Below, one piece after another: positions 24,824 to 33,255 of a DNA stretch of 64,000 bases. The stretch spans positions 310,001-374,000 of the forward strand of contig CALRMX020000002.1 of NCBI GenBank assembly GCA_943369355.1. The letters run 5' to 3'. The notes beneath the pieces are model-generated. The model was not told the DNA's origin. It saw only the letters and a program-made list of their open reading frames with translations, and ran no database searches. A program made the translations under genes and the position numbers. Within the stretch, counting starts at the first letter, position 1. The number at the start of each line of letters is the position of its first letter. This stretch comes from UBA7662 sp943369355. GTDB taxonomy: Bacteria > Bacteroidota > Bacteroidia > UBA7662.

Positions 24824-26049
24824 AAGAGTTGTTTTAACGCTATTTCAAAGGCGTCGCGAGTAAGACCTGTAGTGCGTTTGGGCTGCAACGCCATCACCTG
24901 TGCAAGTGCACGGCCGATGGTATCCGATACATCGCCAAAAATAGCGGCATCGCTTATCTCAACCTTGTCCTGCATGAGGTAGCCGAATACTCTTGCCATA
25001 CCGCAGTTGGCAATAAAATCGGGGATCAAGGCCACCTGCTGATCTACCTTACGCGCAATGGGCCCAAAAAATATTTCAGGATCAGCGAAAGGCACATTGG
25101 CCCCGCAGCTGATAACTTCTAATCCTCCAGCGATAAGTCGGCTTACCTGATTGTCGGTCACTAAACGCGAAGCCGCTGCAGGTATAAATACGTCGCACGA
25201 GAGGTCCCAGATTTTAGCATTTACCTCTTGAAAAGGCAACATGGAATCAGCAACAAGCTTGTTTCCGTCTTTTTGTAGAAATAGTGCGGTAATTTCCTCA
25301 TGTCCTAAACCTTCTGGACTTATCAAGCCACCGTCACGGTCGATAATTCCCGTGATTAGCGCACCTTGTTGACTAAGGTACCAGGCAGCGGCAGCGCCTA
25401 CATTGCCCCAGCCTTGGATGATGACTTTTTTGCCCATAAGAGAAACCCCATGATGTTGATAATAATGCCGTACAGCTTCTGCAACACCATAACCAGTAAT
25501 CATGTCGGCGACCACATATTTTTTACGCAAGTCGGGACTAAACGTACTGTCTTCTACCACCTTACTCACACCGGTGCGAAGCTGCCCAACGCGGCGTATT
25601 TTATCGCCTTCTTTGCCGCCATAATGTCCGTTCACAACACCTTCCTGTGGATGCCATAAACCATATAGTTCGGTAATCGGGATTACTTCGTGAATTTCGT
25701 CTACGTTTAGGTCGCCTCCAGTGCCGTAATAGTTTTTCAGGAGTGGCATAACAGCTTTGTACCAGCGCTCGAGTACCCCCTTTTTGCGTGGGTCGGCGGG
25801 GTCGAAGTTAATACCGCTTTTGGCACCCCCAATGGCGGGTCCACTAACGCTAAACTTTACCTCCATCGTTTTGGCGAGCGACTCAACTTCCCGGCGGTCA
25901 AGGCCTTTCCGCATTCTCGTTCCCCCGCCAGCGGCGCCACCGCGCAACGAATTAATCACCACCCAGCCTTCGGCTTCGGTAAGTGCATCTTTCCATTCAA
26001 AAACAATTTCGGGGGCTTTGTGCTCAAAGCGGGCGAGCAATTCTTCCAT
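24820..26049 (-). CDS. Glu/Leu/Phe/Val dehydrogenase family protein
   Basis: The 409-residue protein has the dimerisation/catalytic domain with GPAIGGAKSGINFDP (catalytic Lys region) and a C-terminal Rossmann domain with VIIQGWGNVGAAAAWYL. The residue pattern near GGDLNVDEIHEV matches the glutamate/leucine dehydrogenase superfamily; I cannot assign the amino acid. It catalyses reversible NAD(P)-dependent oxidative deamination. It overlaps the MscS gene by 4 bases. Confidence 0.9.
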   Translation of the reverse strand: MEELLARFEHKAPEIVFEWKDALTEAEGWVVINSLRGGAAGGGTRMRKGLDRREVESLAKTMEVKFSVSGPAIGGAKSGINFDPADPRKKGVLERWYKAVMPLLKNYYGTGGDLNVDEIHEVIPITELYGLWHPQEGVVNGHYGGKEGDKIRRVGQLRTGVSKVVEDSTFSPDLRKKYVVADMITGYGVAEAVRHYYQHHGVSLMGKKVIIQGWGNVGAAAAWYLSQQGALITGIIDRDGGLISPEGLGHEEITALFLQKDGNKLVADSMLPFQEVNAKIWDLSCDVFIPAAASRLVTDNQVSRLIAGGLEVISCGANVPFADPEIFFGPIARKVDQQVALIPDFIANCGMARVFGYLMQDKVEISDAAIFGDVSDTIGRALAQVMALQPKRTTGLTRDAFEIALKQLL

Positions 26050-26069
26050 TAGGCAGTTTTTAGTGCTGC

Positions 26070-26077
26070 CAAAATTA
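26070..26077 (-). promoter_or_regulatory. -7 box of the dehydrogenase-mscS operon
   Basis: Minus-strand TAATTTTG matches TAnnTTTG perfectly and lies 20 bases before the start codon. No clear -33 is seen at 19-base spacing. Confidence 0.5.
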
Positions 26078-26102
26078 AACTTTTTGTACTTAAGATACGG
26101 GA

Positions 26103-26861
26103 TTAAAGCGAGCTCAGTCGCTCGAGTACCTGATCCTCTAGGCTCAGAACTTTGCCCAGTAAAATTTCCATTTCTGCGTTTTCGTGCCGCTGCAAGTCAC
26201 TCTCGAATCGTTCTAGCTCGTTGAACAAGTGTTTCAGCATGATCCCGCTCCCTGCTGGGGCATGGTAATCGTTCGTTAATGAACGCAATTCAAGGAAGAT
26301 GTTTGCATCCTCATCGTCGCGGATGAGGTGTCGGCAGGGCGAAGGAAGCCCTAGTCCTTTTTTCACTTCCTCTAGGGTAGTTGCATTTTGGAGAAAATCC
26401 TGCATCCGCCTCACATGCCCAAAGAGCTCTTCCTGTTCCTCTAGAATGTGGGCAGTCAGGCTTGCTTTCAGTTGAAGAATGAGCACCGTGATTCGTTCGA
26501 GTGTAGCTGAACTCGTGAGCACATCTTGTTGCAATCGCCTACTAATCAACTCCAGGTGAGGCAAACGTCTTTCAACAAAATCTCGATGCTGTTCTTCTAG
26601 CAGCTGCAACATGGCCGAAAGGGTAAGGTTGCGGTAAGCAGCGCCGTCGTAGCTTGCAGGGTATAATTCGCGATTTAATGCCAATAAAAGGGGTTCAATG
26701 GGAACCTGTGCGGCAAGCGCAGCTTCACCCAAGGCTGCACACGACTCAATATGGTTGTGCAGCAAACCAGCATCGAGCAGCAAGGTCAAGGCCAATGGGC
26801 TGGCTTGGAGGATATCACAAAGGTTGGTTTCGCGGGTAATCACGCGTATAGTCTTGAACAA
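26103..26861 (-). CDS. YtfE/ScdA-like hemerythrin-type di-iron protein, degenerate N-terminal domain
   Basis: The 252-residue protein follows the layout of the RIC (repair of iron centres) family: a DUF542-like N-terminal domain (about 11-66) and a hemerythrin-like four-helix domain. Candidate metal ligands are His92 (EEQHRDF), His138 with nearby Glu (TAHILEEQEELF), His200 in LRSLTNDYH and His226 with Glu (LQRHENAEME). LTNDY and the terminal His-Glu segment are close to YtfE. The family's adjacent Cys pair (CCGG) is missing; the matching stretch has only Cys41. It may repair Fe-S clusters or handle NO/O2, but the altered first domain makes this uncertain. Confidence 0.75.
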   Translation of the reverse strand: MFKTIRVITRETNLCDILQASPLALTLLLDAGLLHNHIESCAALGEAALAAQVPIEPLLLALNRELYPASYDGAAYRNLTLSAMLQLLEEQHRDFVERRLPHLELISRRLQQDVLTSSATLERITVLILQLKASLTAHILEEQEELFGHVRRMQDFLQNATTLEEVKKGLGLPSPCRHLIRDDEDANIFLELRSLTNDYHAPAGSGIMLKHLFNELERFESDLQRHENAEMEILLGKVLSLEDQVLERLSSL

Positions 26862-26951
26862 ACTATATACCCGAAAACAACTAAATTGTTTTAAAAGCGG
26901 GATAAATACAACAAATAGGCATACACTTGAGTATATGGCCTTCGATTTCGT

Positions 26952-27719
26952 TTAGCCATTTTTTACCAGCAAATAAAAGAAAACCCCAATTGCCCCAAGT
27001 AGCCCTATCAATACCATTACAAGAATTTGGATGGCGATGCTTTTTAAGATGACCAACCACGTTTTCTCATTTTTAAAGAAGTCAACCAACACCCAGGTGC
27101 TATACAAGTAGTGAAGCCATATTAACCAGTTAGCACTGTTGAACCCCGTTGTTTTGAATATTAGAGACATCACGATGGTTATCCAAATGGGCTGAGCTTG
27201 TGCGTAGCTGAAAATGCTGGCGTGTTCAATGATGTTGAGCTTACTTTTCCTGAAAAATAATTTAGCTAAAAGAGCATAGAAGGGTAAAAGGGCGAAGTTG
27301 ATCAGCCGCAGGTTTTCATTGATGAAACCATTCACCATTTCTTGGACATTTTTCTGTCGCTCAGAAAAGTTCTGGCTTTCATTGATGCTTTCTACGGAAC
27401 CAGCATAAAAAGCGGCAGAGTCAACACTAAAGATGTCAAAAACCAAAATCATCAGCGACAGCATCAGGAAGAGGTAGCCTCCGGCTCCAATGTATTTCCT
27501 TCGGTTTCCCGAAAATAACGTGTGCGCCACCGTACCTGGCTTGCGCCACAAATCAACGAAGGTGCGCATAAAGAGATTGTCGATTCCCAGAAAACGCTCT
27601 TGAATGTCGTTGAAAAGCTGACGTAGGCTGAGTCTTTTCACCTCTGCTGGCTGGCCGCATTGAGGACAAAATTTGAAGGCATGTTCGTGCCCACAGTTGA
27701 TGCATGTTAAGTTACTCAT
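26952..27719 (-). CDS. DUF3667 membrane protein with zinc-ribbon head
   Basis: The 255-residue protein starts with a CINCGHEHAFKFCPQCG zinc ribbon, then a conserved RLSLRQLFNDIQERFLGID stretch and FMRTFVDLWRKPG, the DUF3667 signature, followed by about five membrane helices. The family is very common in Bacteroidota and has no known function. It is divergent from the next gene. Confidence 0.9.
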   Translation of the reverse strand: MSNLTCINCGHEHAFKFCPQCGQPAEVKRLSLRQLFNDIQERFLGIDNLFMRTFVDLWRKPGTVAHTLFSGNRRKYIGAGGYLFLMLSLMILVFDIFSVDSAAFYAGSVESINESQNFSERQKNVQEMVNGFINENLRLINFALLPFYALLAKLFFRKSKLNIIEHASIFSYAQAQPIWITIVMSLIFKTTGFNSANWLIWLHYLYSTWVLVDFFKNEKTWLVILKSIAIQILVMVLIGLLGAIGVFFYLLVKNG

Positions 27720-27827
27720 ATACTAGTTTTGCGTGGAAAGGAAGATTTAATTCGACATTACTGTGAAAAGATAAATGGAATAAAGCGAAGTGGAAATGAA
27801 TTGGCGATAGAATGCTTAATTTGGTTG

Positions 27828-28196
27828 ATGGCATTGCGTTGGAAGCTCTTGTTTCTGCTCATCAGCTCGTTATTCGGCTATCTCGAGTGGGGCCAAAACG
27901 AGCGCGCATTTTTGATTGAAGCTGAAGTTGCGCTCTTGCAGAATTTTTGGAACACACCCACATCCATCCTCAACCCATTCGCGCTACTGCCTCTACTTGG
28001 TCAACTGGGTTTGTTGGTAGCCGTTCTGTTAAATACACCGCCAAGGTGGTTGGTGGTGGCGTCTACTTCCAGTATGCTTCTGCTTTTAGGATTTATGTTT
28101 TTGATTGGGCTATTTAGCGCAAATGAAAAGATAGTTTTGTCTACCCTCCCCTTTGTGGGCATGGCTATATTCGTTCTTCGTCACAAGTCGAACTAA
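27828..28196 (+). CDS. Hypothetical membrane protein
   Basis: From the ATG at 27828 it codes for 122 residues with about four hydrophobic helices (near residues 5-18, 45-62, 70-86, 97-112). A TTG at 27729 is in frame and would add 33 polar residues, but leaves only 9 bases to the divergent neighbour, so I prefer the ATG. No family is recognised. It is followed 36 bases later by an alpha/beta hydrolase gene that has its own promoter box. Confidence 0.55.
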   Translation: MALRWKLLFLLISSLFGYLEWGQNERAFLIEAEVALLQNFWNTPTSILNPFALLPLLGQLGLLVAVLLNTPPRWLVVASTSSMLLLLGFMFLIGLFSANEKIVLSTLPFVGMAIFVLRHKSN

Positions 28197-28220
28197 ACTG
28201 CTAGCTCCAATTGCAATTGT

Positions 28221-28228
28221 TACCTTTG
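28221..28228 (+). promoter_or_regulatory. -7 box directly upstream of the alpha/beta hydrolase
   Basis: TACCTTTG is a perfect TAnnTTTG box that ends only 4 bases before the ATG at 28233, predicting a leaderless or near-leaderless transcript. The -33 is weak. Confidence 0.5.
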
Positions 28229-28232
28229 CCGA

Positions 28233-29006
28233 ATGAATCTCTATTTTCAGGAGCTGGGAACCGGCTTTCCACTGGTGATACTTCATGGTATTTTTGGCTC
28301 GGGCGACAATTGGCTTACCCTCGGAAGGCAGTTTGCAGCAACACACCGCGTGTTTCTCGTAGACCAGCGCAACCACGGGCGCTCGCCTTGGAGCGACGAG
28401 TTTAGCTATCAGCAATTGGCCGACGACCTCCTTGCTTTCTGCGACGCTCATGGTCTAGAACAAATCGACTTGATTGGTCATAGCATGGGTGGTAAAGTGA
28501 GTATGTTGTTTGCATTGCAACACCCCAGTCGCGTTCGAAGACTCGTTATCGTAGACATTGCCCCGAAAGAATACCAGCTGAACGAGCACAAACATATCCT
28601 GGTAACACTTGCAAACTTCGAACTCGCCAATTACGCAACGCGAACAGAGATTGATCAAGCCTTGGCCACGTCGTTGCCCGAATACAGCACCCGCCAGTTT
28701 ATTCTCAAAAACATTTACCGCAACGAGGAGCAGCAGTTTGCATGGCGACTGAATGTAAAAGGCTTGCAACAAAATCTACAGGAGATTGGAAAGCCACTAG
28801 AAAGCACTAGCCGGTTTTTGTCGCCTGCTTTATTCGTCAATGGAGGAAAATCGAAATACGTACAGCCGGAGGATCACAGCCGCATTCGACTTCTTTTTCC
28901 CCTTTCTCGTATAGCCACGGTTCCGCAGGCGGGCCATTGGGTTCATGCAGAGGCCCCAGATGCTTTATATGCGCTGGTTAGTGATTATTTAGCCACAGGA
29001 AAATGA
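28233..29006 (+). CDS. Alpha/beta hydrolase (YbfF-like esterase)
   Basis: The 257-residue protein has the alpha/beta hydrolase fold with oxyanion HGIFGSGDNW, nucleophile elbow GHSMGGK (Ser about residue 88) and a C-terminal AGHWVHAEAPDA His. The sequence is closest to the YbfF-type esterases or thioesterases. There is no signal peptide. Its stop overlaps the start of rlmD (ATGA), so they form a two-gene operon. Confidence 0.87.
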   Translation: MNLYFQELGTGFPLVILHGIFGSGDNWLTLGRQFAATHRVFLVDQRNHGRSPWSDEFSYQQLADDLLAFCDAHGLEQIDLIGHSMGGKVSMLFALQHPSRVRRLVIVDIAPKEYQLNEHKHILVTLANFELANYATRTEIDQALATSLPEYSTRQFILKNIYRNEEQQFAWRLNVKGLQQNLQEIGKPLESTSRFLSPALFVNGGKSKYVQPEDHSRIRLLFPLSRIATVPQAGHWVHAEAPDALYALVSDYLATGK

Positions 29007-30424
29007 AAAAACAACGCTACAAAAACGAAGCGCACGAGAACATAACCATTGTAGATACTGCCAGCGATGGATTTGGCATTGCTCGTATCCAAGAAAAAGT
29101 AATTTTTGTTGAACAGGCCATACCCGGGGATGTGGTTGATTTGGTCATTTATCAGGAGAAGAAAAAATTTGCTCAAGCACGTATTAGTCGAATTGTAACC
29201 CCGTCGCCGTATCGAATTACGCCCGCTTGTGAGCATTTTGGCTTATGCGGCGGATGTAAATGGCAACAGATGAGTTATGAGGGCCAGTTGGTGTTCAAGG
29301 AAAAGCAAGTATATGATGCGCTTACGCGAATTGGCCACCTCGAATTACCCGAACGAGCCCCAATAGTTGCTGCACCAAAAACCTTCGCCTTTAGAAACAA
29401 ACTGGAATTTACGTTTACGCACAACCGCTGGCTGACTGCCGAAGAGCTTGCCGATCCGGCTGTCGAAAAGCCGCTTCCAGGCTTGGGGTTTCATCTTCCC
29501 GGACGATTCGACCGCATTCTGCAGGTGAATCGTTGTCATTTGATGGACGACCGCATGAACGAAATCCGAAACACGTTGTATGCTTTGGTGCGCGACGAAA
29601 AAATACCATGCTACGATATTCGCGGCCATCAAGGCTTTTTGCGTACCTTAACCCTGCGGTCTACCAGTCTCGACCAATGGATGGTTTTGGTGCAGTTTGG
29701 CTATCGCGATGAAGGGCTCATTGAACGTGTAATGAGTCGACTACAAATAAGTTTTCCCTGGCTTACCAGCTTACTTTATGTAATCAACGAAAAGCTCAAC
29801 GAAACCCTAGAGGGACAAGAAATTTTAGTTTGGAGTGGCGAGGAACAGCTCGTCGAACGATTTGAGCAAGTAGAATACTTGATTTCGGCCAAGTCGTTTT
29901 TTCAAACCAACAGCGAACAGGCGCTTCGACTGTATGCGCTCACACGCGATATGGCCGGATTAACGGGTCAGGAAACCGTATACGATTTATATACAGGCAC
30001 GGGTAGTATAGCCTTATTTGTTGCTGCCCAAGCGGCCAAGGTAGTGGGTGTGGAGTATGTACCCGACGCGGTAGAAGACGCCAAGAAGAATGCCCTGCGT
30101 AATGGCATCACCAACTGTGATTTTTTTGCGGGCGATATGAAGGACCTGCTTAATGACGCGTTTTTGGAGCAGCATGGTAAGCCCGACGTAATTATCACCG
30201 ACCCTCCAAGAGCAGGCATGCACCCCGACGTAGTGGCCATGTTGTGCCGAATAGCAGCTCCGCGTATCGTGTATGTGAGCTGTAACCCCGCTACTCAGGC
30301 TCGCGACCTTGATTTGATGCGCGAACAATATCGCTTAGTGAAGTACTGTCCGGTCGACATGTTCCCGCAAACTGCACATGTAGAGAACATCGCGCTATTG
30401 GAGTATATTGGGTCAAGCCGTTAA
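29003..30424 (+). CDS. rlmD: 23S rRNA (uracil-C5)-methyltransferase RlmD
   Basis: The 473-residue protein has an N-terminal TRAM domain (about 8-65), the Fe-S cysteine set in CEHFGLCGGCKWQ plus Cys in NRCHLMD, and a C-terminal SAM methyltransferase domain with DLYTGTGSIALFVA, DPPRAGMHPDV and the catalytic YVSCNPATQARDL. This is the RlmD/RumA family that methylates U1939 of 23S rRNA; a sister TrmA/RlmC-like target cannot be fully excluded. Confidence 0.92.
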   Translation: MKKQRYKNEAHENITIVDTASDGFGIARIQEKVIFVEQAIPGDVVDLVIYQEKKKFAQARISRIVTPSPYRITPACEHFGLCGGCKWQQMSYEGQLVFKEKQVYDALTRIGHLELPERAPIVAAPKTFAFRNKLEFTFTHNRWLTAEELADPAVEKPLPGLGFHLPGRFDRILQVNRCHLMDDRMNEIRNTLYALVRDEKIPCYDIRGHQGFLRTLTLRSTSLDQWMVLVQFGYRDEGLIERVMSRLQISFPWLTSLLYVINEKLNETLEGQEILVWSGEEQLVERFEQVEYLISAKSFFQTNSEQALRLYALTRDMAGLTGQETVYDLYTGTGSIALFVAAQAAKVVGVEYVPDAVEDAKKNALRNGITNCDFFAGDMKDLLNDAFLEQHGKPDVIITDPPRAGMHPDVVAMLCRIAAPRIVYVSCNPATQARDLDLMREQYRLVKYCPVDMFPQTAHVENIALLEYIGSSR

Positions 30425-30530
30425 ATTTTAAGTAGATAGCGTTTGATAACGTTGATTTAACGCACAATTTGCGGCGATTTAAACGGCTACTCCACAAATT
30501 TCATGTATATTCGGCTTAACCTATGGGTTT

Positions 30531-31634
30531 ATGGAGGCGTATATACATCAACGAAGTGGCTGGCCGAATTTTAAATTTGATGCGCGTCTTCTGCTTGAAC
30601 TTATCGGTAGCATCCAACACGAGCGTGGCCGATATTTAGGTCAGCTGGCCATGATGCCTGATAACCTCCGAAAAGAAATCGCATTAGATGCGGCTTTACG
30701 AGAAATTACGACGAGCTTGGCGATTGAAGGTGAAGAATTGCCCTCCGAACAGCTTCGTAAGGAACTTGCACCCCGCCTTATGGTTGAAACGGGTGGACAT
30801 AAACTGCAAAAAGGACGCGTACAGAGTATTGTTGCCTTGTATGGCGATTCCTTAAAACTGAGAGGAGAAGTAAACGCAAAAAGTTTGCTGCAGTGGCAGA
30901 GCATGTTGTATCCCGATGGGATGTTGGGCCGATATAAGGTGCTTACTGGTAGCTGGCGAAACGATGCCGACGGACCACTACAAATCGTATCGGGAGGATT
31001 GGGTTACGAACGACTTCATTTTATTGCGCCAGCAGCACATCGACTAGAAAAGGAAATGAAGCAGTTTGCACAATGGCTTTCTGCTCCTTTTCACTCCGAT
31101 GCGCTGATCAAAGTTGCCTTGGCACATCTATACTTTTTAACAATCCATCCTTTTGAAGACGGAAATGGTCCAATTGCTCGGCTGTTGAGTTGTAGTTTGT
31201 TGGCTAAGGTCGACCGAGAAACGACCTTGTTTTATGCGCCATCGGAAAGTTTATGGCACGATAAAGCGGGTTATTTTTCGGCCTTAGAACAAGCCCAGAA
31301 AGGCGAAATGGATGTTACGGAGTGGATAGTTTGGTACCTCAAAAATGTGCAGCGGTGTTATACCGGGGCTAACGATGCACTTAAAAACAGCTTTAGAGCC
31401 TATCGTTTTTGGCAGGAGCATACCGAAACGGCATTTAACGAACGTCAACGTAAAATGCTGAATCAACTACTAGCTGGCACTTTAGACAGGATTTCGAATG
31501 CCGCTTATGCCAAAACTTTCGGCTGTTCGGCCGACTCTGCCTTGCGCGATATGACCGAATTGGTACAATTGGGAATTTTACAGCGATTACCAGGAGGGGG
31601 ACGCAGTACTGCTTATCAGCTCAAGATGACGTAA
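30531..31634 (+). CDS. Fic domain protein with DUF4172 N-terminus and altered Fic motif
   Basis: The 367-residue protein begins with a DUF4172 region (YIHQRSGWPNFKFD), which carries an inhibitory-helix motif S62-L-A-I-E66-G67 of the [S/T]xxxE[G/N] type, so this is a class II Fic protein. The active site is HPFEDGNGPIAR (His206-Arg217). His206 is present, but the first Arg/Lys of the usual GNGR/K is Pro214 (codon CCA). A winged-helix-like segment (about 300-360) ends the protein. Fic enzymes usually transfer AMP to hydroxyl groups; activity here is uncertain because of the Pro. Confidence 0.9.
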   Translation: MEAYIHQRSGWPNFKFDARLLLELIGSIQHERGRYLGQLAMMPDNLRKEIALDAALREITTSLAIEGEELPSEQLRKELAPRLMVETGGHKLQKGRVQSIVALYGDSLKLRGEVNAKSLLQWQSMLYPDGMLGRYKVLTGSWRNDADGPLQIVSGGLGYERLHFIAPAAHRLEKEMKQFAQWLSAPFHSDALIKVALAHLYFLTIHPFEDGNGPIARLLSCSLLAKVDRETTLFYAPSESLWHDKAGYFSALEQAQKGEMDVTEWIVWYLKNVQRCYTGANDALKNSFRAYRFWQEHTETAFNERQRKMLNQLLAGTLDRISNAAYAKTFGCSADSALRDMTELVQLGILQRLPGGGRSTAYQLKMT

Positions 31635-31643
31635 CTTTACCTC

Positions 31644-32027
31644 ATGGAGTCTACTAACCCTTTGTTTGAATCATTACGCAACGATTTGAGGTATTATGCC
31701 GATTATTTGCACGGCATGGCAAGAGAAATAGTCGATAGTGGTACATCGAAGTACCCGGTATTTGTAGCGCATCAAGAAAAAACCATCGGACTTGGAAAGC
31801 CGATCATGAACCACGATCAATTAGAAACCAACTGGAGCATTAATGTAAGTTTGCTCGAGGAATTTGTGAAGCGAGGCGTAGTTCAGATGGACAGAATTTC
31901 GGCCTTCAAAGAAAGCTGGAAAGATCCGGAAGAGTATATGTGTGTATTTGTATTGGCAGGAGAATCCAGTTCTTTTGTCTTTTTACCGTATGCTGAGCCA
32001 GAAAACGAAGTCGCCGAAGAAGATTAA
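31644..32027 (+). CDS. Conserved hypothetical protein (Bacteroidota-type)
   Basis: The 127-residue soluble acidic protein has no signal or membrane segment. It starts 10 bases after the Fic stop and is probably co-transcribed. The C-terminal half (MDRISAFKESWKDPEEYMC, FVLAGESSSFVFLPY) looks like a compact alpha-beta fold. No domain is recognised. Confidence 0.75.
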   Translation: MESTNPLFESLRNDLRYYADYLHGMAREIVDSGTSKYPVFVAHQEKTIGLGKPIMNHDQLETNWSINVSLLEEFVKRGVVQMDRISAFKESWKDPEEYMCVFVLAGESSSFVFLPYAEPENEVAEED

Positions 32028-32047
32028 GTAAGCTATAGCTCCTCTAT

Positions 32048-32515
32048 ATGGAAAACCTCGTGCGTAATCCTATACTCTTTCGATTATTTCTCTTGCAGAA
32101 ATTGCCGCTTGCCTTTTTAGCGGGCTTGCGGGTAAAACGCTACGACGAACAGGCCTGTGAGGTTAGTCTTCGTTACAGCTACCTGACCAAAAACCCCTTC
32201 AAAAGCATCTATTTTGCCGCGTTGGCCATGGCCGCAGAAATGAGCACGGGCTTGCCAGCGCTCTTGCTGATTCGTAAATCGAATGTGGCTGTATCGATGT
32301 TGGTCACACAACTTACTGCACGTTACAGTAAAAAAGCGCGCGGAAGAATTTTTTTCCGCTTCGAGGACATTACAGCCATGGATGCCCGCATTCAAAAAAC
32401 CGCTCAAACAGGAGAAGGCGTTTCGTTTACTGCAATAAGTCGCGGATTTGATGAGCAAGGAGATGAGGTGGCCGTATTTGAAATCGAGTGGTCGTTCAAA
32501 CGATATAGCCGTTAA
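32048..32515 (+). CDS. DUF4442 hotdog-fold protein
   Basis: The 155-residue protein matches the DUF4442 layout of thioesterase-like hotdog proteins: an N-terminal helix, the motif NPFKSIYFAALAMAAEMSTG (hotdog helix), and alternating strands with LLIRKSNVAVSML. The usual catalytic residues of PaaI-type enzymes are not obvious. It follows the previous gene by 20 bases and may form one transcript with fic and the hypothetical gene. Confidence 0.75.
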   Translation: MENLVRNPILFRLFLLQKLPLAFLAGLRVKRYDEQACEVSLRYSYLTKNPFKSIYFAALAMAAEMSTGLPALLLIRKSNVAVSMLVTQLTARYSKKARGRIFFRFEDITAMDARIQKTAQTGEGVSFTAISRGFDEQGDEVAVFEIEWSFKRYSR

Positions 32516-32603
32516 AGAAGATTGGTGATTTTTTTTTCAAGTACTAAATCCAAGTACTAGCGATACTTCGTAAGTGTGTCAAATTCACTTAAAAAAAGTA
32601 TCC

Positions 32604-33158
32604 ATGAACAAAATCAAGAACACAATTCGTATTGCGGCATTCGCGGCAGTTTTATTTGCAGGCGCTACACAAGCACAAACCGTCATGGTAGGTGGCGAGG
32701 CCATGTTCCCAAAGAAGAACATCGTTGAAAACGCCGTTAACTCAAAAGACCATACTACCTTGGTGGCGGCCGTAAAGGCAGCAGGCTTGGTAGAAACCCT
32801 TCAAGGTAAAGGCCCTTTTACGGTTTTTGCCCCGGTAAACGATGCGTTCGAAAATCTTCCGGCTGGTACCGTAGAAACCCTACTGAAGGCCGAAAACAAA
32901 GGGCAGTTAACCGCGGTGCTAACTTATCATGTCGTAGCTGGTAAATACGATTTTGATGCACTCATGAAGGCTATTATGGCGGGCAAAGGCAAGGCTGTAC
33001 TCAAAACCGTACAAGGTGGCGAACTTACCTTTATGATGAACGGCAAACACAACATTCAGGTAAAAGACAGCCAAGGAAATATTGCCAATATTGCTACCTA
33101 CGATGTATATCAATCGAATGGGGTAATACAGGTTATCGACAAGGTGCTGTTGCCATAA
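32604..33158 (+). CDS. Secreted fasciclin (FAS1) domain protein
   Basis: The ATG at 32604 gives 184 residues beginning with a signal peptide (cleavage about TQA-QT, residue 24); an ATG ten codons upstream would lengthen it without need. One FAS1 domain follows, with the FTVFAPVNDAF motif (H1), YHVVAGKYD and the closing NGVIQVIDKVLLP (H2). FAS1 proteins are usually exported adhesion or matrix proteins. The upstream region contains two 13-base-spaced copies of CAAGTACT. Confidence 0.9.
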   Translation: MNKIKNTIRIAAFAAVLFAGATQAQTVMVGGEAMFPKKNIVENAVNSKDHTTLVAAVKAAGLVETLQGKGPFTVFAPVNDAFENLPAGTVETLLKAENKGQLTAVLTYHVVAGKYDFDALMKAIMAGKGKAVLKTVQGGELTFMMNGKHNIQVKDSQGNIANIATYDVYQSNGVIQVIDKVLLP

Positions 33159-33170
33159 GCGGCAGGTAGC

Positions 33171-33215
33171 AGTAGCGTAGGTAGGCTGTCCGTTCGCGAC
33201 AGCCTGCTGCGTTAC
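33171..33215 (+). terminator. Stem-loop after the fasciclin gene
   Basis: A perfect 8-bp stem AGGCTGTC / GACAGCCT lies inside a further outer stem AGTAGCG / CGTTACT. There is no U-tract, so it may be a processing or stability element rather than an intrinsic terminator. Confidence 0.4.
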
Positions 33216-33255
33216 TAAATTCTTGCAACCATTTTAAATTTATAACGTTATTCCC

